Both the position numbers and the translations under genes were made by a program. The notes under the pieces were generated by a model. That model saw only the letters and a program-made list of their open reading frames with translations. It was not told the origin of the DNA and searched no databases. This document shows positions 56,349 to 64,000 of a stretch of 64,000 nucleotides of DNA, piece by piece. Position 1 is the stretch's first letter. Every line of letters begins with the position of its first letter. Origin of the DNA: Nomia melanderi (Eukaryota > Arthropoda > Insecta > Hymenoptera > Halictidae); the NCBI RefSeq assembly GCF_051020985.1, contig NC_135000.1:124001-188000 (forward strand), read 5' to 3'.

Positions 56349-56557
56349 TTAACACTAGAACTACCGAGCACTTAATATCATTGATACGTAATCCGTATAA
56401 AAATTGTAAGAGCAGGTTATTTTCAGTATGTTCAGACATTCATTGTAGTATGTAAATGGGACTATTTCTTCTCGAAATCATTTCGAATATTCAATGATTT
56501 TAAGGTGTCAATAATTGCGCAACAGGGAAGCCGAAAGTTATAAAGTTCTAGTGTTAA
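56349..56557. mobile_element. TTAA-flanked MITE
   Basis: 209 bases from TTAACACTAGAACTACCGA to AGTTCTAGTGTTAA. The inverted ends match perfectly over 14 bases including TTAA. The same family as, or a close relative of, the MITE at 42189. Confidence 0.85.
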
Positions 56558-56845
56558 AGGCCTCTTTCTCGACAAAGGAGCGACTGAAGATTCGTGAGTC
56601 GCATGAATACAAATAACTTTTATGAAAATTAACTATACGGATATATTTTCTCTATAGCTCATAAATACATTTGCCCTATTTTCTTAGTAAGTAATTGCGT
56701 AATGTTATTTACCAATGATATTACAATTTGATATGTGTACTGTAGGTCGTTTCTGGGCCAGGAAGTCGATTCCGAGCTCGTACAAAAGCGTGAGTGAGCG
56801 CGTGTAACGTACAGGGATGTTCTTCTTCGAACCGGAGAGTTCCAG

Positions 56846-57990
56846 TTGCTTGTGTCGTGTGAATATGCTTCAAAATTTGAAAAAACCAATCGTATTTCTG
56901 TAGATGTATTCGAATGGCAACGCAACAAGAGTGTACCTGTTTATATGACTGCGAAGAAGACACGAAAACACGTCGATCAGCTGTACATTCAGAAAACCAA
57001 AGATTCGTCGAAGAATAATTGCGCTACCATAAGGAACCTACCGAGATTGGTTTCATCGCAGACAAACCGACATCAACATCGAATGTATATTAGCGATAGG
57101 TAAGATGTGATTCCATTTTTCTTTCTTTTTAATTTTGAAAAACGTTAAAAAAACTCACGTGTTGCGTTTGGGTGTCCGCAATATTTTCTAACATTGCATA
57201 AATTAAACGAACACGAGTGCGATTACAACCGAATAAACAAATGTGCCGTAACGCTTCTAATGGAGGGTACCAAATGCTTGCAGTTTACGCAGTGTACAAG
57301 GAGCGGACGCCGTTCTTTATCTACACCAACCTGAAATGCATGCTGGAGAAACAGAAAGGACAAGAACGTAGAGCAAGGTTATATCAACGTGATCGTGCGT
57401 TCAGGGTAGGTTACTACAATAGTACGTGCATTGAGGATACGACACTTCGTTGTATGAGTATTATACTTATCGAAGCGAAACAGGATGTACGCAGTGGTTT
57501 GCGAATCAGCTGTACGGTTGCGAGCTACAACTGATATTCGATAACACGAATGTGTCGATGAACCCGTTAACCGACGAACAGACTTTAAAGTTTCAACTGG
57601 CTAAGCATTGTCGTATATGCATATAACTATTCGATCCACGCGATGTAAAGGTGCGCGATCATTGTCATTTCACAGGTATTTATGTATCGAGGCCTGGCGC
57701 ATAATGAGCGCATTATAACATAATTATCAGTCATCCTATACAGTACCAATAGTTTTCCACAACTTGTCCGGATACGATACACAATTTTTCGTTAAAGAAT
57801 TAGCGAACGTGAATAGATGTATTGCTGTTAATGAAAGAAAGGTACATTTCGTTCAATAAACATACGTCGGGGTCGGATGTAGAGGAGAAGAAGAAATATG
57901 TAAAGTTTAGATTCATTGATTCGTTTAGATTCTTAAGGGGGAAATACCTTTAGACGGATGAAAACGAGCTTATCTTTATGAATTTTTTTT
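56846..57990 (+). pseudogene. Polinton/Maverick-type DNA polymerase B relic
   Basis: Plus-strand fragments in several frames resemble the N-terminal and exonuclease part of the protein-primed family B DNA polymerase of Polintons (virus-like giant transposons). In order: a region ending 'LPRLVSSQTNRHQ' (to about 57080), a gap, an exonuclease-I-like spot near 57330 in which both acidic residues are replaced, a Cys/His cluster including 'RDHCHFTG' near 57655-57680, and a following segment to about 57935. The polymerase core is not present, and there are stops and frame changes throughout. No other Polinton gene (integrase, ATPase, capsid) was seen nearby. It is an old fragment with no function. 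Confidence 0.72.
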
Positions 57991-58031
57991 GTAAAGGAAA
58001 GGATTGTTTTTCATTTTTGAAACTTTGGTTA

Positions 58032-58866
58032 TCATTTATTATATTCTTTATCTATTACAACGCATTTTTTGTTTTTCAAAATATTTAATAAATTCTTAAT
58101 TTCTCGAGAAAAATGTGGTGGGGCACCATCGTGTTGGAAAATGAGATTTTGTCTAATAGCTAGAGGAACGTTTTCTAACAAATTCGATAAGTCTTCACGT
58201 AAAAACCTTAAGTATTCAGTTCCATTTAAAGTATTTGGGAAGAAATAAGGTTCTATAATTTCATTTCCAATTATTCCTTCCCAGACATTCACGTTCCATC
58301 TTACTTGGAAATGTGTTTCTGCGATGGTATAGGGATTTTGAGTTGACCACCAATGCGTATTGTGCACGTTGAAAATTCCGTCACGAGTAAATTTGTCTTC
58401 ATCGGTCCATAAAATACGCGATAGAAACTGTAAATTGCTACGGTACTGTTCAAGGAACCAATGACAGAAACCTTTTCGCGTGATGAAATACCGAGGCATT
58501 AATCCTTGCACTCTCAGTGTGTGATAGGGATACATGCTGTTATCTTGCAGAATCCGATGGACTGTTGATCTACTAATACCATGTTGTACAGATAAATTTC
58601 GTATGCTTCTACGAGGATTACGAAGTACACTTTCTAGGACTTTCTTCTGCCTCATTTCGAATCCGCCGAGGACCACGTAAATTGTAATTGCAATGAAAAG
58701 TTCCTTATTCGATGAAATTGAGATTCACTCTTTCAATTACACGTTTATCTGGATGTCGTCGAGTTGGATATCGGTTTCTGTACAAACGAGCCACGGCAGA
58801 TGCGTTACCACTACACGCACCCAACGCATGAATCATATCCACGTATTCTCGATTTGTATAACTCAT
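58032..58866 (-). pseudogene. Mariner-type transposase relic, third family member
   Basis: Starts at ATG 58866 ('MSYTNREYVDMIHALGACSG') and, after a stop and frameshift near 58680-58705, continues 'RQKKVLESVLRNPRRSIRNL', the helix-turn-helix 'HGISRSTVHRILQD', then the catalytic domain. The first Asp is in 'LWTDEDKFTRDGIFN' and the second in 'LIFQHDGAPPHFSREI'. The frame ends at 58032 before the third catalytic residue and the C-terminus. It belongs to the same broad DDxD mariner-like group as the elements at 25.8 and 33.5 kb but is a separate lineage. It follows directly on the Polinton relic, perhaps inserted into it. Confidence 0.85.
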
Positions 58867-58914
58867 TGCGAAGGATTGATAGAAACTGTTAGTCAAAACC
58901 GAAGATAATAACAT

Positions 58915-59570
58915 ACTAAGACACCAAATGAAACTGTGAGAAGTGCTCAGAACGTCATGTCAACAGAAATGGTGTTTTCATGCATTCGTCACATTCAGAG
59001 TCAGGTAAGCGGGAATTCCCACGTTTCGAGCACCCGCCAGGGAAAGCGCATGACAGCACGCTGGCCATCCCCGGGTGGTAGGAACCGCGGCATGCTGGGC
59101 AACACTGGCAGTTCCTCCTTTCGTCCTATATTTCCATGCGCCCATCTTCCCCTCCGAAAGATGGATTTTCGCGTGTCCACTCGGCATGGCCGTTGTTGGT
59201 GGTCTCTTTACACGTCCACCCCTCCCTCCTGCCATAATGGAGTACCCATTAACGTATCTTTTGTGGATTTTACGATTTTAGTCATTTTAATTGGGTCAGA
59301 CATAAGCGAAGGCTCTCCTTCCGCTTCTTTTGTTTTCTTAGCTGCCCTCCACTTCTGAGCACGCTCTTTCTGACGAGAATTAGAAGACTTCGGTTTCGGT
59401 GAGGCTTCTCGAATTCCCGGCTCCCTGTCTTCTGCCCAAGACGCTGGCATAAGAGCGGCATTATACCTTTTCCAGTTGTGTAAGTCGTTATCCTTCGCTG
59501 GTCTCGAGTTGTCCGTGGATTTTCAACGGGAATGTAATTTTGATTACCCATCTGGGTTTTAACTTTCATT
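58915..59570. other. GC-richer stretch of unknown nature
   Basis: Open frames on the minus strand (59282-59569, 59208-59450, 58978-59235) overlap in different frames. One is rich in Lys/Arg/Glu and Ser-Pro and could be a decayed LINE ORF1. I recognise no diagnostic motif and make no assignment. Confidence 0.3.
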
Positions 59571-59981
59571 TCAACAATGAAGAATTATCAATTTGCAATT
59601 AAATTGACCTATCAATCCGGTTTTTGAATCAACCAGCATCCAAAAGATTTGCAGAGATCTGTCCCTCCTACTGAATGTTTCGGGAAAGAAAGGAATTCTA
59701 CTATTGAAGAATGTAGACCAATACTCTTGCACATTTGCTACTTTAATCAATCCCATATTTGTTATAATGGCAATAAAAGCTAGAAATTCTTCTTTGGTAA
59801 TATCGTGCCACTTGTGCCAAATTGATTTGCGTGAGTGTTGTTTCTTATTTTTTCGTTGGCATAATCGTTCGTTTGTTTTTTTTATATTGTCTACTAATTC
59901 ACTTGTAAAATATAAAGTAAAATAGTCTGTAGGTACTTTTATATTACTCGGTACTTGTGGTCCGGTCGTTTGGTGATGCAC
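59571..59981 (-). pseudogene. piggyBac-type transposase N-terminal fragment
   Basis: An open frame of 136 codons without an ATG start. It has 'PTDYFTLYFTSELVDNIKKT', 'WHDITKEEFLAFIAIITNMG', 'YWSTFFNSRIPFFPETFSRR' and 'LQIFWMLVDS', the ordered signature of the N-terminal and early catalytic part of piggyBac transposases (PGBD4-like). The DDD catalytic residues and the Cys-rich C-terminal domain lie downstream in intact proteins and are not found here. The window also holds five TTAA-flanked MITEs, the footprint expected of such an enzyme. Confidence 0.85.
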
Positions 59982-60054
59982 ATTAAAATTTATTGTTGCT
60001 GGAGGAATACTGTACTCAGTAGAGTGTGTCTCTAATCAGACGTACATAGAATCA

Positions 60055-60174
60055 GCCAACGATCATACCACGCTGTAAAATACCGGTTCTCGTCCGATCA
60101 CCGAAGTCAAGCAGCATCGGGCACGGTTAGTACTTGGATGGGTGACCGCTTGGGAATACCGTGTGTTGTTGGCT
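60055..60174 (+). rRNA. 5S ribosomal RNA gene or pseudogene
   Basis: 120 bases with the eukaryotic 5S layout. It begins GCCAACGATCATACCACGCTG, holds GTTCTCGTCCGATCACCGAAG, an A-box region AGTCAAGCAGCATCGGGC, an intact C-box region GGATGGGTGACCGC, and closes with GTGTGTTGTTGGCT, which pairs with the 5' end. A run of nine or more T follows (pol III terminator). Several differences from typical insect 5S are CpG transitions (for example gcAtcgggcAcgg and ccgTgtg), so this may be a decaying copy or the head of a 5S-derived SINE. 5S genes are often dispersed in insects. Confidence 0.75.
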
Positions 60175-60184
60175 CTTTTTTTTT

Positions 60185-60255
60185 AGGCGAGCAGTGGTCA
60201 TGGTGGTTTGGTTCCAGACTCGTAGTGCGAAAAGCCGAATTCGATTCCCAGTGAG
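60185..60255 (+). repeat. tRNA-like segment behind the 5S sequence
   Basis: An A-box-like stretch, AGGCGAGCAGTGG at 60185-60197, is followed about 40 bases later by a B-box-like AATTCGATTCC at 60238-60248, with 'gactcgtagtgcgaaaag' between in the anticodon-arm position. It does not fold into a clean tRNA in my reading, so it is more like a tRNA-derived SINE head than a working tRNA. Confidence 0.4.
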
Positions 60256-61237
60256 ATCAATTTTTCCGAGTTGGTTTTTTTCTCGCATTGCAATGATGGA
60301 GCCTCACTCCCTGATCACGGAGAGAATAATTTCTGTCGAGTTTCGAGGTAACTCGGAATTTCAAGAAATTATTCTCTCAAGTCGACCATCCCTACCATAG
60401 CTACTATGGTACTCGCCGCCCTACCCCTACAGACGGGACTAGGGTAAAAGGGAATGGCCGGACGCAACGGGAGTAGCGGCAGCGCACACGTATTCATGCG
60501 TCTGTGCCGCTTGAGTGGCGTGGGGACCTGGCGCAGCCATGCTTGATGTGTGCCCCGGCATCATAGCGCTGCGACAATGTCAAACGGAGTGTGGAGTGTG
60601 GCGGCGGGGTTTGGATCCGCTGACCACCACCTAGCGGCGTTGGGGCAATCGCTTGTGAAAAGGGTGGTGGCACGAACATCAGCCCCCTCCATATACACGG
60701 CCAATATCACCTGGCCGCAGGATGGGCAGTGGCGCGGGTTTTCGGGCCCGCGCACACTTTAGAGCAAAAGGAGTACAAGGGAGGATACTACATGCTTCCT
60801 ACAACATGCGCTATATAACAAATACAAGTACAATAGACTCTTGTATAACGCAATTAATATTTCACGAGTAGTATAAATTCGAGCTATAGGAAATCGCGCT
60901 ATATGATAATTTTTCTTGTATAACGCAGACAATGTAAAGTAACATGTTTACAATGATTGAAAGGAGGGAATTATGAAAGGCGGGTCCTCCGCTTCTAGCG
61001 CGTGAATATATACCTGCGGTGGGCTACCGCCTATGAGTCCCGATAGCATCAGAAGGGCTGCAAATTTCCCTTTAAAACTTTGGCACCATACTCTTAAGAT
61101 GTTATACTAACATCCTATAGAAAAAAAAATATTGCGATTTTTTAAGGTTCTAAAAGTATTTCCCTCCTTAAATACAAGTCTGCCTAAATTGTCATCGTAT
61201 CTGGACGAGAAAAATCTGTGCATTCTTAGGACCGAGT
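60256..61237. other. GC-rich island and flanks, unassigned
   Basis: 60390-60770 is clearly GC-rich against AT-rich flanks, with open frames on both strands. A minus-strand frame (60561-60755) contains 'CPSCGQVILAVYMEGADVRA' without a family I can name. Within 60305-60380 there is an inverted pair around 'gagaataatttct' and 'agaaattattctc'. From 60835, 'cttgtataacgc' and 'atcgcgctatatgat' resemble pogo/Tigger-type terminal sequence. Confidence 0.3.
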
Positions 61238-61542
61238 TTAACCGTTTGAGTCCCACCGATTTCGCAAGAACCCAGTTGAAAAATAGCAAGCGGCGCGATC
61301 GCGCTTCTTTCATTTCAATTTAGGAATTGAATTACGTTTTCCTATTTTTACAAAAACAAATTTTAAATAGCGCGATTATTACAGTTTTCCAGTTCTAAGT
61401 GGGCAATAGCAAAAATGAGAATGAATAATTAGAAGAAAGACAAATAAATAAGCTCCATCTGATTCTACAAGACAATAGACTGGCGCTTTTAAGCAGTACA
61501 ATGGAGAAATGCGATCGCGCCGCTTAGGACACAAACGGTTAA
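61238..61542. mobile_element. TTAA-flanked MITE
   Basis: 305 bases starting TTAACCGTTTGAGTCC and ending GGACACAAACGGTTAA, with TTAA at both edges. Subterminal GCGGCGCGATCGCGC (about 61288) and GCGATCGCGCCGC (61511-61523) are also inverted copies. No coding capacity. Confidence 0.85.
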
Positions 61543-61927
61543 ACATCTGTTGGATGAAGATTAAAGTTTCTTACTAGGAAAGGCGTTTTCCCATAAGATT
61601 ATCTAACCTCGTACAAAAAATTGAGCGAGGCGCGTTTCCTATGACGCGAAGCGTTTTATAATCAACTAAGCGACACTGAAATGTCCAACAAAGATTCTCT
61701 TCGCGCAACCAACGTTTAATCGCATTTCAATGTACCCTTCGGCTTAGAAATATTGACGATTCCTCTTGATGGCGAGATGTCAGGGAGGCAAGAGGACTCT
61801 TCCAGTCCTGATCGGGCCGTCATCATCTTCGATGCGTGGTCAATATTGGTGCACAGCAATAACACAGGACGGAAGCAGGACTAAATGCGACGGAATGAGA
61901 TATAACGATGGAGGAACGAACTCGGCG
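61543..61927. other. Non-coding stretch
   Basis: No gene recognised. The 63-codon frame at 61766-61957 has no motif. Confidence 0.4.
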
Positions 61928-62570
61928 TTAACACACTATCGGCGGGAAGGGTATTAATACCTTTTCCACAGACTGGCGCTTATCGCCGGGTCGGGTATTA
62001 ATACCTTTTATGCAGAACGTACGCTAAGTGTTAGTAAAACATTTACGAATGCTTGTTTTTTTTCATTGTCACTAATTTTTGGACAGGAATGATGTTTTTG
62101 GTTGTTTTTCGTAAAGCCTGACCAGTGTTTAGTCCTACATTTATTAATTTTTAAGAAAAACTAATAATTTTATGAAATGTGCTATTTTGACACTGCAAAT
62201 TTCGTTCTTACAAAGTAAATAAAATTACTATATAAGAAACTGAATAATAAAATATTCCTAAACATTATTACGCTTTTCTCTTACTACATGAACTTTTAAA
62301 ACTTTCAAAAATTAACAATTATTGTTTGGTCATGTTATACATTAAATGAAGTAATAGAAAACTAAATTAAAAATTGAATTTTTTTTTTAAATTTCATCTA
62401 CATCTTCGAAATACTATGTGATACCTATTTTACAAATTTCATTGAAATCCTACTATTAGATGTGAAGATATTACATGTTTTCTAAAAGGTGCACTTTTTT
62501 CATACTTCACTAATTTTCGCCCGCTATACGTGAGTCAAGCTCATGATGTTACCCGCCGATAGTGTGTTAA
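61928..62570. mobile_element. TTAA-flanked element, piggyBac-type, non-coding
   Basis: 643 bases starting TTAACACACTATCGGCGGG and ending in its exact reverse complement, giving a perfect 19-base inverted repeat including TTAA. A direct repeat, 'gggtattaatacctttt', occurs twice near the left end (about 61948 and 62003). The interior is AT-rich and has no open frame of note. The perfect ends suggest it is younger than the other MITEs here. Confidence 0.88.
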
Positions 62571-62682
62571 TATAAAAGGTGGCACACACGTATCTTTTCA
62601 CATTTCATTTTTTTTCAATTTAGTTTAATGTCGCATCGACGACTGGGTTATTAGAGACAGAAAATTGTTCGTTTGCTTTATT

Positions 62683-64000
62683 CTAAATTTTGTTGTACAG
62701 TTGGGTTTCTTTCGGGTAATTTACTGTGTTTCTAATGTGATCCTCTGATGTTAGAGCGGTGACTGGGTCTAGTGTGTATTTGAGTTTTTCTGTTTGGTAT
62801 CTTCGGCATTTGTATAGCAGATGTGTTGTTATTCTCAGGTAGTAAGTACTGCAAAAAGTTGATTCGGTCCTTTTTAGAAGGTGTTCATGAGTGATTATTG
62901 CGTATCCTATTCTGAGTCTTGATAAAATTGACCTATTTTTTCTGTTCAAGTTGAGAGTGCTATGTATTTTTGTTCTATTGCTCGTGGTCCATATCCTGTT
63001 CCATTCTTCTTCTTCGGTGACATAAATTGATTTTAGAAGGTCTTTAAAAGGGATTTGTTTTTTAATTTCGGTTTCTGGGTCAGTTGTTGCTTTTTTGGCC
63101 ATACTATCTGCTTTTTCATTTCCTGATATGCCTTGATGGGAAGGGACCCATGTAAGTATTATGTGATTGTTGCTGTGTGAGAGGTCAGTACAGATTTCTT
63201 GGATGGCTTGTATGATTTCATGTTTCGCTTTAGCGCTTATATTTGTTATTGCATTGATTGTGCCCATGGAGTCTGTGTAAATAACAGCATGTTGGAGATT
63301 ATTTATTTGCATCTAGCAGACAGCTTCGAGGATTGCATAAGCTTCGGTTGTGAAAATAGATACGGTTTTCGGGAGGCGTAATTTTTTTATCATACTGTTG
63401 ATAATGTAAGCAAATCCTATTCCTTAATCTGTTTTTGATACGTCGGTATATATCTTGTTATAATTGGTGTATTTGTTGTCTAGTTCTGGGAAATTGATTT
63501 GGCGTAGAAGGCTGCTTATTTGGTTTTTTGGGAGTGATGCTAGGTTCATATTTATTTTTGGAAATTTTAAATTCTATGGAGCTATTTTTCCGTGGTAGCG
63601 TTCGATAACAGATGTCAGTGTGATTTTTATTGAACTTGGGTATTTGTTGACTCTGATTTAAAAGGGGACTAATAGTTTTGGTTTTCTGTTGTATAGAAGT
63701 GTGAGTCTGTCTGTGAAAATGTTGTTATAAACAGGGTTATCGGGAGTGAACGCTATTTTAACGGCATATTTTAGGCTCAACAATTTTCTTCTTTATTCTA
63801 GTGTTGTTTCTTTAGCTTCGAACAGTATACCGTTTATTAGGCTTGTACGATAAATTCCTCTGGCCAATCTCAGTACTATATTTTGGATAGATTCTATCGT
63901 TTTTAGTACCCTGTGTTTAGTAGAATTGTATATTATTGAACAGTAGTCAAATTTGCTCCTAATTAGAGCTTGGTAGGTTTTTAATAAGACTTCTTGATCT
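62683..64000 (-). pseudogene. I-type LINE ORF2: RT tail, RNase H and C-terminus
   Basis: The element runs off the right edge. On the minus strand from 64000, the RT tail is seen ('SKFDYCSIIYNSTK', 'LRLARGIYRTSLINGILF'), with stops. RNase H follows: 'YTDVSKTD' (first Asp, about 63445), 'FTTEAYAILEAV' (Glu), 'AVIYTDSMGTINAI' (Asp), and 'LTWVPSHQGISGNEKADSMA' (His and Asp). All five RNase H active-site positions are therefore present although the frame has at least three stops. The open part 62683-63312 ends with the C-terminal 'LSRLRIGYAIITHEHLL' region and a degraded Cys/His motif ('CSTYYLRITTHLLYKC'). Jockey elements normally lack RNase H, so this is a third, I-like LINE type in the window. 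Confidence 0.85.

Noticed and set aside
58978..59235. Minus-strand frame with several Cys and His, considered as the Cys-rich C-terminal domain of piggyBac
   Set aside because: The spacing of Cys and His does not fit that domain, and the required frame contains a stop.

Overview
This is a nuclear window from an insect. It is AT-rich, full of decayed transposable elements, and holds three full-length single-exon microsomal cytochrome P450 genes that look like the CYP9 branch of clan 3. The P450 type, together with the mix of R1-, jockey- and I-type LINEs, mariner-, hAT- and piggyBac-type DNA transposons and a Polinton relic, fits a hymenopteran, perhaps a bee. That placement is an inference; no marker here proves the species.

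Layout. 1-7.4 kb: mostly non-coding, with a broken hAT transposon (2.2-3.5 kb) and unassigned open frames near 4.6-5.4 kb. 7.5-9.0 kb: P450 gene 1 (+). 9.0-13.4 kb: gene-free. 13.4-15.0 kb: P450 gene 2 (-). 15.7-17.2 kb: an internally deleted Tc1-like element sitting just upstream of gene 2. 17.6-23.7 kb: a large R1-clade LINE whose ORF1 5' part lies inverted, with a broken ORF2 and two tandem 3' units. 24.1-26.9 kb: first copy of a 2.86 kb repeat that includes part of a mariner-type transposon. 27.8-29.3 kb: P450 gene 3 (-), a tandem duplicate of gene 2 about 91% identical in protein. 30.8-31.7 kb: BEL/Pao integrase fragment. 31.8-35.4 kb: second copy of the 2.86 kb repeat, here with the whole mariner-type element and about 280-bp inverted repeats. 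35.4-39.4 kb: no gene seen. 39.4-40.9 kb: R1/LOA-like LINE relic. 42.2-44.4 kb: a TTAA-flanked MITE and a Tc1-like relic with long inverted repeats. 44.9-51.3 kb: a jockey-type LINE on the minus strand, cut by four later insertions whose target-site duplications can mostly be read. 52.3-53.6 kb: a chimera of an R2-like endonuclease tail and a second jockey-type LINE. 54.6-62.6 kb: MITEs, a Polinton DNA polymerase relic, a mariner relic, a piggyBac transposase fragment, a 5S rRNA-like gene followed by a tRNA-like segment, and two more TTAA elements. 62.7 kb to the end: RT tail and RNase H of an I-type LINE, running out of the window.

How it fits together. The only genes that look intact are the three P450s, membrane-bound monooxygenases of xenobiotic or endogenous lipid metabolism. 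Genes 2 and 3 arose by duplication of a unit of about 2.6 kb. Their protein differences cluster in the N-terminal half and around expected substrate-recognition regions, while residues 251-334 are almost unchanged. The Tc1-like insertion beside gene 2 is absent from the matching site beside gene 3. Gene 3 is bracketed by the two direct copies of the 2.86 kb repeat, an arrangement that could drive copy-number change. I found no CRISPR array, no operon and no clearly undescribed multi-gene system. The most unusual material is in the LINE 3' units with a compensating hairpin, the strand-skewed LINE coding sequence, the non-coding retroposon with a 22-bp target duplication, and the 5S/tRNA-like tandem.
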